Source: Streptomyces sp. SID13031
GTDB taxonomy: Bacteria; Actinomycetota; Actinomycetes; Propionibacteriales; Kribbellaceae
Assembly: GCF_010548305.1 (NCBI RefSeq)
Contig: NZ_JAAGLV010000002.1
Coordinates: 496,001-560,000, forward strand
DNA length: 64,000 nt
Direction: 5' to 3'
Program-made: the position numbers and the translations under genes
The notes under the pieces: generated by a model
The model's input: only the letters and a program-made list of their open reading frames with translations
The model's database searches: none
Told to the model about the DNA's origin: nothing
In this document: positions 16,742-25,503 of the stretch, in pieces
How the letters are laid out: each line of letters starts with the position of its first letter
How positions within the stretch are numbered: the stretch's first letter is position 1

Positions 16742-18000
16742 CGTCGGACCAGAAAGAGCGCCTGGGCGCGGGCCGGTACATCGCTTCGGCCCGGATGCCA
16801 ACCAGTACGGTGACGTCCGCGCACGAACTGACGACTCACGACGGTGCCGGCGTCAACGGCCTGCTCAGGGTCGTGCCGGGAGCCACGACAGTGGCCTTCC
16901 TGATGCATCCCCGGCAGGACTTCTCACACCACATCCTGGTCCCTGAACTGCTCAACGCGGGCTACGCCGTGTGGACGCAAGGCTCGAGGTCCATGGGTAA
17001 CGACCTTACGTTGCTGCACGAACAAGCCGTACTCGACATGGCCGCAGGGCATGCCTTCCTTCGTCGGCGCGACTTCGAGTCCGTGGTGTCCGTGGGCCAT
17101 TCGGGCGGCGCATCCTTGGCTGCCTTCTACATCGAGCAGGCTGCGCTCACCTCGTCCGCTCGGCTCACGGCGACGCCGGGCGGCAAACCGGTCCCGCTGG
17201 CCGAGGCGACGATGCCGGTGCCCGACGGGCTGATGCTGATGGCGCCACACCCCGGGCAGGGCGAGCTGCTGCTGCGAGTCATCGATCCCTCGGTGGTCGA
17301 CGAGTCAGACCCCCTGTCGATCGATCCGAGGCTCGATCCGTATGCCGAGGGCAACGGATTCGTCGTCCCGCCGGCGTCCTCGAGTTACTCCGGTGACTTC
17401 ATCGCGGAGTATCGAGCGGCCCAGCAGCGCCGGGTCGATCGCATCGACGCCTTGGCCTATGAGCGGGCCGCGGCCGCGGACGCAGCGCGGCGGCGCTACT
17501 CGAGCAGCAATGACCCGGGAGACCGGCGGGAGGCGCTGGCGTCCGGCGTGATCGTCGTACACCGAACCGACGCCGACTTGCGTGGCGTCGACCTGTCCCT
17601 CGATGCCAACGACCGTCCGTACGGATCGCTGTTTGGGGGCCGTCCGGATCTCACCAACTACGGCGTGATCGGGTTCGGCAGGTTGACGACACCTGAAGCC
17701 TGGTTGTCGACCTGGTCCGGCCGGTCGAGCCGGGCGGCCCTGCTGCGTTGCGCCCCTTCGGTCCGGGTGCCGGTTCTGCTGGTCGAGCTGACCGGCGACC
17801 AGGCGTGTTTTCCGGCGGACGCGCAGGCAATGGTGGCGGCTTTCGCCGCCGCCGACGTGACCCATGTGCGGGTCGAAGGCAAGCACTTCGGAGCTCCGCT
17901 CACCGAGGGAGCCACCTCTGGAGCCACCTTGGCGGGCCAGGCGATGGCGCACTGGCTCGGCACCCGATTCCCCGCGTCCGCGGGGGGCGGGCACCGGTAG
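16738..18000 (+). CDS. alpha/beta hydrolase
   Basis: A 420-residue serine hydrolase. VAFLMHPRQDFSHH replaces the usual HG oxyanion loop. The nucleophile elbow is VGHSGGASLAAFY, the acid is probably in ELTGDQACFPADA, and the His is in VEGKHFGAP. A long insertion (about 190-330) acts as a lid. The start overlaps the stop of the 82-residue gene as ATGA. It ends four bases from the convergent aldo/keto reductase gene. It may cleave a C-C bond or an ester in the same pathway. Confidence 0.8.
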   Translation: MTSDQKERLGAGRYIASARMPTSTVTSAHELTTHDGAGVNGLLRVVPGATTVAFLMHPRQDFSHHILVPELLNAGYAVWTQGSRSMGNDLTLLHEQAVLDMAAGHAFLRRRDFESVVSVGHSGGASLAAFYIEQAALTSSARLTATPGGKPVPLAEATMPVPDGLMLMAPHPGQGELLLRVIDPSVVDESDPLSIDPRLDPYAEGNGFVVPPASSSYSGDFIAEYRAAQQRRVDRIDALAYERAAAADAARRRYSSSNDPGDRREALASGVIVVHRTDADLRGVDLSLDANDRPYGSLFGGRPDLTNYGVIGFGRLTTPEAWLSTWSGRSSRAALLRCAPSVRVPVLLVELTGDQACFPADAQAMVAAFAAADVTHVRVEGKHFGAPLTEGATSGATLAGQAMAHWLGTRFPASAGGGHR

Positions 18001-18003
18001 GAG

Positions 18004-18831
18004 TCAGTGCAGCAGGTTGGGGTCCGGCCCCATCCGCGCGCCGCGGTCAAGGGTGTCGATCGAGGCGACGTCGGCCGGGCTGAGCTCGAAGTCGAACAAC
18101 TTGCTGTTCTCCACGATCCGGGCCGGCGTGACCGATTTCGGGATGACGGGCCGTCCCTGCTGCAGATGCCAGCGGAGTACCACCTGAGCGGGGGTCCGGC
18201 CATGCTCGTGCGCGATCCGGTTCACGACGGGGTTGCCGAGGATCCTGGAATGCGCCAGCGGTGCCCATGCCTGGGTCAAGATCCCGTACTTCGTGTTGGC
18301 GCTCCGGCCATCACTGTTCGCGAAGGTGGGATGGACCTCGATCTGGTTGACAGCGGGTACCGTCAGGCCCAGATCGGCGATTCGTTCCAGGTGCTCAGGA
18401 AGGAAGTTCGACACGCCGATCGCGCGTGCCAGGCCGCTACGGTGCAGCTCGTCCATGGCTCGCCACGATTCGGAATACAGCCCATTGCGGGGCGCGGGCC
18501 AGTGGATCAGGTAGAGGTCGACATAGTCGAGGCCGAGATTGCTCAGGCTCTGTTCGAAGGCGCGCATTGTCTCGTCGTGGCCATGATCGGCATTCCACAG
18601 CTTCGTAATGACGAACAGGTCCTCTCGCGGTACACCGGACGCGGCGATCGCCTGCCCGACACCATGTTCGTTGCCGTAGATCGCGGCGGTATCGACACTG
18701 CGGTAGCCGCTGGCAAACGCCGTCTGCAGTGATCGGGTCGCGATTGGGTCCGGTACCTGGAACGTCCCGAACGCCAAGGTGGGCATCGTGACGCCGTTGT
18801 TGAGCGTCACAGTGTTCAATTCAGCGGCCAT
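18004..18831 (-). CDS. aldo/keto reductase (2,5-diketo-D-gluconate reductase type)
   Basis: A 275-residue NADPH-dependent AKR. The catalytic tetrad is visible: DTAAIYGNE (Asp, Tyr), VITKLWNADHGH (Lys) and LYLIHWPAP (His). The cofactor site is AIGVSNF and IPKSVTPARI. The ATG at 18831 overlaps the 3' end of the quinone oxidoreductase gene by 11 bases. It is third in a minus-strand operon with that gene and a membrane protein. It probably reduces an aldehyde or ketone. Confidence 0.9.
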   Translation of the reverse strand: MAAELNTVTLNNGVTMPTLAFGTFQVPDPIATRSLQTAFASGYRSVDTAAIYGNEHGVGQAIAASGVPREDLFVITKLWNADHGHDETMRAFEQSLSNLGLDYVDLYLIHWPAPRNGLYSESWRAMDELHRSGLARAIGVSNFLPEHLERIADLGLTVPAVNQIEVHPTFANSDGRSANTKYGILTQAWAPLAHSRILGNPVVNRIAHEHGRTPAQVVLRWHLQQGRPVIPKSVTPARIVENSKLFDFELSPADVASIDTLDRGARMGPDPNLLH

Positions 18832-19762
18832 GGGAGAGATCGAGGACGAGCTTTCCGCGCAGGCCACCCGCCTGGGTCTGCTCGTGGGCCGAACGAGCCT
18901 GGTCGAGCGGCACGAAATCAGCAACCCTGCTGACCAGGCTCCCGGCGGCGATCTCGCCCGCCAGGCGGGCGAGCAGGGCGGCGTCCGGCCGCGACTGCAC
19001 AGCGCTCACCTGTACGCCACGTTCGGTTGGTGGCGCCGCCGGGGCAGCCGGCGCCACGAAGGCCCCGCCGTCCTTGACCGCCGGCAGAATCGGACCACCA
19101 ATCGCGGCAGCGTCGAAGAGGGCGTCGACACCTTCCGCGGCGAACTCCTTCACCGCTGTCAGCATGCTTGCCGCTTCCGTGCGGGTGATGACCTGGGCGC
19201 CAAGACCGGCAACGAAATCTTCGTCTCCTGCCGAGGCCGTGGCGAGCACTCGAACTCCGTGCGCCGTGGCGAGCTGGACCGCAAATGCTCCCACCGCCCC
19301 GGACGCGCCGGTGACGAACAGGGTCTGTCCCGGTTCGAGTGCGCCGAGCTCGAGAGCTTGACTGGCGGTCAGGGAGTTCAGCGGAAACGAGCCGGCGATC
19401 TCCCAGGCCACCTGGTCGGGCAGCGGAGCAAGCCACGTCGGGTCGACCGTCACCACCTGGGCGTTTGATCCGTGCCCGGGGTCAGCGAACCACGGGATCA
19501 TGCCGACGACTCGCTGTCCCTCCACCAGGCCCGCGGCGCCATCCAGCAGTACGCCGGCCACATCGAATCCCAACACGAACGGGAGCTGGAGGTCGGGCGT
19601 GCGGGCGGCCATCAGGCCCTGCCGGATCCGGCAGTCGGCCGGGTTCACCGCTGCGGCGTGCATGCGGACCCGAACCCGCCCTTCCACCGGAGGCGGGTCG
19701 TCGCGGTCGACGACCTGCAGTACCTCGACCCCGCCATACGCGGTCACGTCCAACGTCTTCAT
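18821..19762 (-). CDS. NADP-dependent oxidoreductase, zinc-free quinone oxidoreductase family
   Basis: A 313-residue medium-chain reductase. It begins MKTLDVTAYGGVEVLQVVD and has a GroES-like N-domain (HAAAVNPADCRIRQG; VLGFDVAGVL). The Rossmann motif is VTGASGAVGAFAVQLA. No structural Zn cysteines are present. It starts with ATG overlapping the stop of the upstream membrane-protein gene (ATGA), so the order membrane protein, reductase, aldo/keto reductase forms an operon. It likely reduces an enone or quinone. Confidence 0.88.
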   Translation of the reverse strand: MKTLDVTAYGGVEVLQVVDRDDPPPVEGRVRVRMHAAAVNPADCRIRQGLMAARTPDLQLPFVLGFDVAGVLLDGAAGLVEGQRVVGMIPWFADPGHGSNAQVVTVDPTWLAPLPDQVAWEIAGSFPLNSLTASQALELGALEPGQTLFVTGASGAVGAFAVQLATAHGVRVLATASAGDEDFVAGLGAQVITRTEAASMLTAVKEFAAEGVDALFDAAAIGGPILPAVKDGGAFVAPAAPAAPPTERGVQVSAVQSRPDAALLARLAGEIAAGSLVSRVADFVPLDQARSAHEQTQAGGLRGKLVLDLSHGR

Positions 19763-20373
19763 ATCTGTCTCTGTCCTTGTCGGTCCGGAGGAAGGACGGC
19801 CTCGCCGTCCAGCGGGTTGTAGATCAGTCCGAGGTGAAGGCCGTAGAGCCAGTGAAAAATCAAGACGCTCAGCACGTACTCCCACCCGGAGTGAAAGGCG
19901 ATCAGAGCGTCATGGACACCCCTTGCCGGCCCGAACACGAAGGGAGCAGTGACCAACAACGCCAGGACTCCAAGCACCGTGCCGAAAAGCAGGGCCTTCC
20001 CCACGTTGCCCATCGCTGTAGCCGGCAAGGGCAGCCGGGGCGCGATCGCGATCGCGAAGATCACGGCAAAGAGCACCCCGTCGACGTAATGGCTCAAGCC
20101 GCCGACCAGGAACTGCTGCAGGTGCGTGCCATCCGGCAGATAGACCATGCCGTTGGCGGTGTTGTAGTCCAGGCGGGTCAGGCCGAAGCCACCGAACCAG
20201 AAGCCCAGCAGGCTGGCGATGTGAACGCCGGCCAAGCCTCCAAGCATCGCAGCCGCCACCCGATGCCTGGTAGCCCATCGCCTCCACGCATGCATGGTTC
20301 CGACCTGAGTTGCTTCAGGTTTCTCCGGCAAAGCATCCAGCCGTGCTGCCGAACCTGTCTCGATGGACATCAT
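19759..20373 (-). CDS. integral membrane protein
   Basis: A 204-residue protein with four to five hydrophobic segments (from about MLGGLAGVHIASLLGFWFGG, then VDGVLFAVIFAIAIA, GKALLFGTVLGVLALLVTAPFVF, and LSVLIFHWLYGLHLGLIY). I do not recognise the family. Two adjacent ATG codons (20373, 20370) follow GAGGCGAG; I used the first. It is first in a minus-strand operon with two reductases. An AGTGTC...GACACT palindrome lies about 70 bases upstream. Confidence 0.65.
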   Translation of the reverse strand: MMSIETGSAARLDALPEKPEATQVGTMHAWRRWATRHRVAAAMLGGLAGVHIASLLGFWFGGFGLTRLDYNTANGMVYLPDGTHLQQFLVGGLSHYVDGVLFAVIFAIAIAPRLPLPATAMGNVGKALLFGTVLGVLALLVTAPFVFGPARGVHDALIAFHSGWEYVLSVLIFHWLYGLHLGLIYNPLDGEAVLPPDRQGQRQI

Positions 20374-20443
20374 GGCTCGCCTCGTTCCGTGCCTTGGAGA
20401 ACTTGCGAAGGGCACGCAGCCACCCTGACAGGGAATGGACGCT

Positions 20444-20463
20444 AGTGTCAATAATTCGACACT
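20444..20463. promoter_or_regulatory. palindromic operator upstream of the minus-strand operon
   Basis: The site has perfect 6-base arms AGTGTC and GACACT around AATAATTC. The layout matches TGTC-N10-GAC sites at 12588 and 14993. It lies in the promoter region of the membrane-protein/reductase operon. Confidence 0.5.
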
Positions 20464-20837
20464 CGTGATTTTCAGCTGAGGCCGCCGGACCGATCCGCCC
20501 GCCTCGCTGACGTCGCCGTATGCGATCAGGCCGTTCTCGGCGGGGAACCCCAGAAACCAGCTCTCGATCTGGGGCGAACATCATGGCCTCGACTGGCGCC
20601 GCACCGCCACCGAGAGCCCACTGTTCTACTCCTGGGGAGCGTCAGGTCCCAGCGGTCATGGCCGGACGGTGACGGCGGAGCCGTTCATCACGCCGGACCT
20701 GTCCTCCTCCATGCCTCCCGAACTGCGCGCGGACCTGCGCCTCCTGCAGTACTACCGTGGCGCGTCGCCCCGGCGCGTGCATGAATTCGTCCGCCTGGCG
20801 AGCCGGATTCGGGACGTCCAGCTTCATCCCACCGGGG
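20464..20837. other. gap with fragments of decayed genes
   Basis: About 370 bases. On the + strand a frame through about 20579-20850 reads like protein (MPPELRADLRLLQYYRGAS, VHEFVRLASRIRDVQ) but has no supported start. On the minus strand a stretch near 20470-20565 reads WFLGFPAENGLIAYGDVSEAGG. Neither is a full gene. They look like remnants left by deletions in this island. Identity unknown. Confidence 0.3.
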
Positions 20838-21339
20838 CTACGCCCGGACTGCGGCGAGCGCAGCGCTCCAGGACACCACTTGGTCGAGCACCCTGCCGAC
20901 GGCGTCGGTTTGCTGGGCGGCCGGGTTGAACTCGCTGAAGTTGACGAAGTCGGTGAACAGCGAGAGCGCGACCTGCGCCCGGACGTCGGCGACCTGCAGC
21001 TCGCCCATGATCAGGCGGAGGTGCTCGACGGCACGGGTGCCGCCGGCGCTGCCGTAGCTGACGAAGCCGGCTGCCTTGTTGTTCCACTCGCCGTAGAGGA
21101 AGTCGATCGCGTTCTTCAGTGCGCCGGACGTGGAGTGGTTGTACTCGGGCGTGACGAAAACGTAGCCGTCGAAGGAGCCGATCTTCTCGGCCCATGCCTT
21201 GGTGTGCGGGTGCGCGTACTGCCCCAGCGACGGCGGGACGGCTTCGTCGAGGTGCGGGAGGTGGTACTCGGCGATGTCGACGAGCTCGTACTCGGCGTCG
21301 CCGCGCTGCTTGGCGACCGACCTGTGAACTCTGAATCAC
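20838..21339 (-). pseudogene. NAD(P)H-dependent FMN reductase, 5'-truncated and frame-broken
   Basis: The minus strand encodes AKQRGDAEYELVDIAEYHLP, YVFVTPEYNHSTSGALKNAID, GFVSYGSAGGTRAVEHLR and a clean C-terminus ending at 20838. This is the flavodoxin-fold reductase family. The first 30 or so residues, with the GSTR nucleotide loop, are missing. An excellent ribosome site (AAAGGAGG) leads to a GTG at 21339, but that start enters a different frame, and the true frame has a TGA just there. I read this as a deletion that destroyed the gene. Confidence 0.75.
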
Positions 21340-21392
21340 TGCACCTCCTTTGCGTTCCAGGACGGTCCCGACGATGTCGTCCGCCGGTCTGC

Positions 21393-22406
21393 TCAGTGCT
21401 CGCTGTCGAGGTCCTTCATCTGGAGAGCGGCATAGCGCGTGCCTGCGGCCACGCCACTGGGGATGGCCTTTTCGATAACAGCCAGGTCCTCCGGGGTGAA
21501 TGTCACCTCTATTGCGCTGAGTGCTTCAGTGAGGCGGTCGCGGCGCCGAGCCCCGACCAGCGGCACGATGTCCGCGCCTTGGGCGGCGACCCAGGCGATC
21601 GCGGCCTGCGCCACCGTGATGCCCTTTCCTTCGGTCACGCTGCGCAACGCGTCAACCAGGGCCAGGTTTCGCTCGAGGTTTTCGCCCTGGAAGCGTGGGC
21701 TGTATCCACGGAAGTCGTGATCGGTCAACTTCTGGTAGGTGTTCCAGTGGCCGGACAGCAGTCCGCGGGACAGCACCCCGTAGGCGGTGATCCCGATTCC
21801 CAGTTTCCTGGCGGTGGGCAGGATGTCGGCTTCGATTCCCCGTGAGAGCAGGGAGTACTCGATTTGCAGGTCTGTGATCGGGTGCACCGCCGCGGCCCGG
21901 CGCAACGTGTCGGAGCTGACCTCCGACAGGCCGATGTGACGGACGTGGCCGGCCTGGACAAGTTCCGCGATGGCGCCGACGGTGTCCTCGATCGGCACGT
22001 GGGGATCCAGTCGTGCCGGGCGGTAGATGTCGATGTAGTCGGTGCCGAGGCGGCGCAGGCTGTAGGCGGCGAAGTTCTTCACAGCCACGGGCCTTCCGTC
22101 GTAGCCCGCCCAGCCGCCGCCAGGGTCGCGCAGCGCGCCGAACTTCACGCTGATCACGGCGTGGTCGCGGTTGCGGCCCCGTAGGGCGTCGCGAGCGAGG
22201 AGTTCGTTGTGGCCGATGCCGTAGAAGTCGCCCGTGTCCAGCAGCGTGACCCCGGCGTCCAGGGCGGCATGGACGGTGGCGACCGATTCGGCCTCATCGG
22301 CCGGCCCGTAGAACTCTGACATTCCCATCATGCCCAGACCCAGAGGCCCGACCAGCGGGCCGGTGGAGCCCAGGCTTCGCGGCGTGTAGAAGTTCGGGAT
22401 TGTCAT
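21393..22406 (-). CDS. aldo/keto reductase
   Basis: A 337-residue AKR of the larger, voltage-gated-channel-beta/AKR13-like class. The N-terminus is PLVGPLGLGMMGMSEFYG. The catalytic Asp and Tyr are in LLDTGDFYGIGHNE, and the Lys in VISVKFGAL. The His position in IYRPARLDPHVPIEDT is altered, as seen in related members. The cofactor region VPLVGARRRDRL is near the end. It stands downstream of the TetR gene and the chimeric remnant on the same strand, so it may be in the same transcription unit. Confidence 0.87.
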   Translation of the reverse strand: MTIPNFYTPRSLGSTGPLVGPLGLGMMGMSEFYGPADEAESVATVHAALDAGVTLLDTGDFYGIGHNELLARDALRGRNRDHAVISVKFGALRDPGGGWAGYDGRPVAVKNFAAYSLRRLGTDYIDIYRPARLDPHVPIEDTVGAIAELVQAGHVRHIGLSEVSSDTLRRAAAVHPITDLQIEYSLLSRGIEADILPTARKLGIGITAYGVLSRGLLSGHWNTYQKLTDHDFRGYSPRFQGENLERNLALVDALRSVTEGKGITVAQAAIAWVAAQGADIVPLVGARRRDRLTEALSAIEVTFTPEDLAVIEKAIPSGVAAGTRYAALQMKDLDSEH

Positions 22407-22508
22407 CGTGGTGCTCCGTTCAGTCCCCGGGCCGAGGACCCGGTATCAGTCGTGCTACTCCGCTTGAAGATCACCTCAGACGTAAAGATCAACTCCGAGG
22501 TGCTCTCG

Positions 22509-22921
22509 TCAGTACGGGTACGCCGGGATCTCGGTGCAGGTGGTGACAGCCGCTATAGGGGCCGAAGACCTCCTCATCGAACGCGGGCATCCTCGGCGTG
22601 ACATCGACCATTACGGTCGGTGGGTTGAAAGGGCCGTCGCGGGTCCCTCCCACGAGGCCTTTGCGCCCAGCCGGCAATGATCCGGTCCACATTGGCCGCC
22701 TGGCGCGCGTCCACGATCGGCCCGAGTTGGACCTCCGCCTCGGCCGGGTTGCCGACGGCCAGCTTGCGTGCCCTGGTCACCAGGGACTCGGCATAGGCAC
22801 CCGCGATGCTCTCGGGGACGAGCAGCCGGGGCATCTCGGTTTCGATCGTCACGTTGGAGCTCGGGGCGACCAGGCCGATCCGGACCGGTGCGGGCATCGC
22901 CAAATCCTCTCGCGTCGACAC
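22509..22921 (-). pseudogene. chimeric remnant: maleate-isomerase N-terminus joined to aldehyde dehydrogenase fragments
   Basis: The first part (from ATG 22897) reads RIGLVAPSSNVTIETEMPRL, the same start signature as the isomerase at 15022. It then runs directly into aldehyde dehydrogenase sequence (ESIAGAYAESLV; QLGPIVDARQAANVDR). After a frameshift near 22660 it continues PPTVMVDVTPRMPAFDEEVFGP. Finally a short frame encodes EIPAYPY with a stop at 22509, matching the C-terminus of the dehydrogenase at 12712 (EIASYPF). At least two deletions and one frameshift are needed. It is the ruin of a second copy of the same gene pair. Confidence 0.8.
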
Positions 22922-22979
22922 TAGTGACTAGTTTTCGACGACAGAGTCAAATTGTGAAGGCTTCCGGCCGGGCCGGGCC

Positions 22980-23681
22980 TCAGCTGCCTTCGAGCATCCG
23001 CTCCAACCGGCCTAGGTCGTCGCGCAGTAACCCGATGACGTGTGCAACACCGTCGCCACTCGCCGTTCGCTCGCTGAGCACGCCTTGCAAAGCGATGTCG
23101 GCCAGACTCGCCGCCAACCGCTCGGGCTCTGCGGCTCCCGCACCCTCAGGCCGCGGATACCAGAAGGCGACCCAGTTGGACACTCCGACCAGCGCGAACG
23201 CAGCCAGTTCGGGGTCGACCGGCCGGCAGGACCCCTCCTTGATCGCCTGCACCATCAGCTCCTCAAGCGCGGCGAGCGTCTCCCGTCGAGCCCGGCGATA
23301 CTGCTTCGCGAGCGGCTCGGGGAACGCACCCTCACTGGTCAGCAACAGCCGGAAGCGCTGCGGATGCTGGGCGACGATCAACGCCATGCCGGTCACCGCC
23401 TCACGCAGCCGATCCATCGCCGAGCCGGTGTTCGACGCGGCCAGCCTTCGCAGATCGCGCGCAGTGCGCAGCGTGAAGCCCTCGACCAGGGTTTCGAGGA
23501 TGTCTTCCTTGCCACGGATGTAGTGGTAGATCGCCGTCCGGGTCAGTCCGACCGCGTCCGCCAGCTCCTGCAACGAGGTGCCGGCCACGCCCTTCTGCGC
23601 GAACAGCCGTTCGGCCGCCTCCATCAGCTGATTCATGACCAGCTCGCGGCGAACCGGGGTCTTCGTCGTCGGTTTCGGCAT
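22980..23681 (-). CDS. TetR-family transcriptional regulator
   Basis: A 233-residue TetR protein. The HTH is LMEAAERLFAQKGVAGTS, then LQELADAVGLTRTAIYHYI with the canonical YHY of the recognition helix, followed by RGKEDILETLVEGF. The C-terminal domain is TetR_C-like (FALVGVSNWVAFWYPRP). It is divergent from the AMP-ligase gene. An 18-bp palindrome lies in the shared 85-base intergenic region. It is the only TetR gene inside the island, so it is the best candidate to bind the related sites listed here. Confidence 0.9.
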   Translation of the reverse strand: MPKPTTKTPVRRELVMNQLMEAAERLFAQKGVAGTSLQELADAVGLTRTAIYHYIRGKEDILETLVEGFTLRTARDLRRLAASNTGSAMDRLREAVTGMALIVAQHPQRFRLLLTSEGAFPEPLAKQYRRARRETLAALEELMVQAIKEGSCRPVDPELAAFALVGVSNWVAFWYPRPEGAGAAEPERLAASLADIALQGVLSERTASGDGVAHVIGLLRDDLGRLERMLEGS

Positions 23682-23727
23682 GAGGCATTAGAACCCGCGT
23701 GTCGCCGGAGGGCCAAGCCGACACTGC

Positions 23728-23745
23728 ATTGACGTCTGCGTCAAT
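23728..23745. promoter_or_regulatory. palindromic operator between tetR and the AMP-ligase gene
   Basis: ATTGACG and CGTCAAT are perfect 7-base arms around TCTG. The site is 22 bases before the ligase ATG and 47 bases from the TetR ATG, so it can control both. It shares TTGACGCAGA with the site at 12588. Confidence 0.65.
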
Positions 23746-23766
23746 ACTTCTACATATCTGTGGACA

Positions 23767-25503
23767 ATGAGCGTCGACGAGAGTAATTTGTCGCTCATGT
23801 CGAAGACCATGGCGAGTTCGGTTCCGGACCACAGAGTCGACGACGCGGGACTCGTGCCGTATCCGGCTGACGTGCGCGCCCACTACCGCGCCAAGGGGTA
23901 CTGGCGTGGTTTGTCGCTGCCCGCCGAGCTGATGGGAGCAGCCGCGGCCCATGCCGACCGGACCGCACTGATCACGCCGGAGCTTCGCTGGTCGTATCGA
24001 GAGCTGGCCGAGAACGCCGAGAAGTTCGCCGCGGGTCTGCTGGCCAAGACCGGGCTGGAGCCGGGCGACGCGCTGATGTTCCAGATGGGGAACGTCGCCG
24101 AGACGGTGGTGGCATACCTCGGCTGCCTGCTGGCCGGCATCCGTCCGGTGTGCACCCTGCCGCAGCACGGCGTCCACGAAGTCGCCGTACTCGCTCGCCA
24201 CGTCGGTGCGCGCGGCCTGATCATCCAGGCCGATTTCGGCCGCGGGCAGTTGCCCGGCAATGCTCGCACCTTGCTGTCCGACGGGGCGATCGAGAAATTG
24301 ATCGTCGCTCGCGGCGCGACCTTCGGTCCGGCCCTCGGATATGACGAGCTCCTCGGGCACGACAGTAATCCCGCCGAGCTGCCATATCGCACGATGGACC
24401 CCGAGCAGATCGTGGCGTTCCAGCTCTCCGGCGGGACCACCGGGCTGCCCAAGGTCGCGCCCCGGCTGCACGAGGAGTATGCCTACAACGCGAGGGCCTG
24501 GGCGAACGTCCTCGGCTGGGGTCCAGGCACGGTCGTGCTGTACCCGCTGCCGATCATGCACAATGCCGGCGTCTCGGTGGCCCTGCAGCCCGTGCTGCTC
24601 AGCGGCGCGACCCTTGTACTGGCGCCATCGGCCGACGTCGGCGTCGTGCTCGACCTGATCGAGTCGACCCGGCCCGAGACCATTCCGCTTGTGCCTCCGG
24701 CCCTGGCGATCAGGTTGCTCGACGAAGTGCGCAGCCGCGACGTCGACCTGTCCTCCGTGAAGGACTTCGTCGTCGGCGGTCAGAAGCTGCCGATCCACAT
24801 CGCCGAGCGCCTCCGTGACGAAATCGGCATCGCCATCCGGCAGAAGTTCGGGATGGCCGAAGGGATGTTCCTCGTGACCCCGGCGGACGCCACCGAGGAC
24901 GTCCGGCACCACACAGTCGGCACTCCCATCTCCCCCGGTGACGAGGTTCGCATCCTTGAGCCAGGCGACGACGTCGAGGTGCCCGACGGGCAGCTCGGTG
25001 AGCTGTGCGTCCGCGGTCCCTACACGATCCGCGGCTACTACCGAGCCGAACGACACAACTACCAAACCTTCACCGCCGACGGCTTCTATCGCACCGGCGA
25101 CCTCGCCCGGCGGCACACGATTGCCGGAACCCACTACTACTCCATCGACGGCCGGATCAAAGACGTCATCAATCGCGGCGCCGAAAAAATCCACGCCGAC
25201 GAAGTCGAGGAGCTGGTGATGCGCCATCCGGACATCACCGATGCCGCGCTCGTCGCGATGCCCGACCCGGTACTGGGCGAGCGGGTCTGCGCCTACCTCG
25301 TCATGGCCCCTAGCGCCGAGGTCCTGACGGTACGATCCCTCGGCGAATTCCTCCTGTCCCACGGCCTAGCGAAGTACAAGCTCCCCGAACGCGTCGAGCT
25401 CAGGACTGCTCTTCCGTTGTCCAATGTGGGCAAGGTGTCGAAGAAGGAACTGCGACAGGACATCCAGCGCAAGCTCACGGACGAAACCACGGCCGCCGGT
25501 TAA
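23767..25503 (+). CDS. aryl-acid AMP ligase (2,3-dihydroxybenzoate/salicylate adenylating family)
   Basis: A 578-residue ANL-superfamily enzyme. The P-loop A3 motif is LSGGTTGLPKVAPRLHEEY, close to the DhbE/EntE version. A4 is PIMHNAGVS, A5 is KFGMAEGMF, the A7 Asp is in FYRTGDLA, the A8 hinge is DGRIKDVINRGAEKIHADEVE, and the A10 Lys is in NVGKVSKKEL. No carrier domain is present. It activates an aromatic carboxylate as the adenylate, and perhaps then as the CoA ester. Its position opposite tetR and next to reductases and dehydrogenases suggests catabolism of an aromatic acid rather than siderophore synthesis. Confidence 0.87.
   Translation: MSVDESNLSLMSKTMASSVPDHRVDDAGLVPYPADVRAHYRAKGYWRGLSLPAELMGAAAAHADRTALITPELRWSYRELAENAEKFAAGLLAKTGLEPGDALMFQMGNVAETVVAYLGCLLAGIRPVCTLPQHGVHEVAVLARHVGARGLIIQADFGRGQLPGNARTLLSDGAIEKLIVARGATFGPALGYDELLGHDSNPAELPYRTMDPEQIVAFQLSGGTTGLPKVAPRLHEEYAYNARAWANVLGWGPGTVVLYPLPIMHNAGVSVALQPVLLSGATLVLAPSADVGVVLDLIESTRPETIPLVPPALAIRLLDEVRSRDVDLSSVKDFVVGGQKLPIHIAERLRDEIGIAIRQKFGMAEGMFLVTPADATEDVRHHTVGTPISPGDEVRILEPGDDVEVPDGQLGELCVRGPYTIRGYYRAERHNYQTFTADGFYRTGDLARRHTIAGTHYYSIDGRIKDVINRGAEKIHADEVEELVMRHPDITDAALVAMPDPVLGERVCAYLVMAPSAEVLTVRSLGEFLLSHGLAKYKLPERVELRTALPLSNVGKVSKKELRQDIQRKLTDETTAAG

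Noticed and set aside
23401..25362. 653-codon minus frame across the AMP ligase
   Set aside because: It is a shadow of the ligase and TetR genes; only its last part coincides with TetR DNA in another frame.
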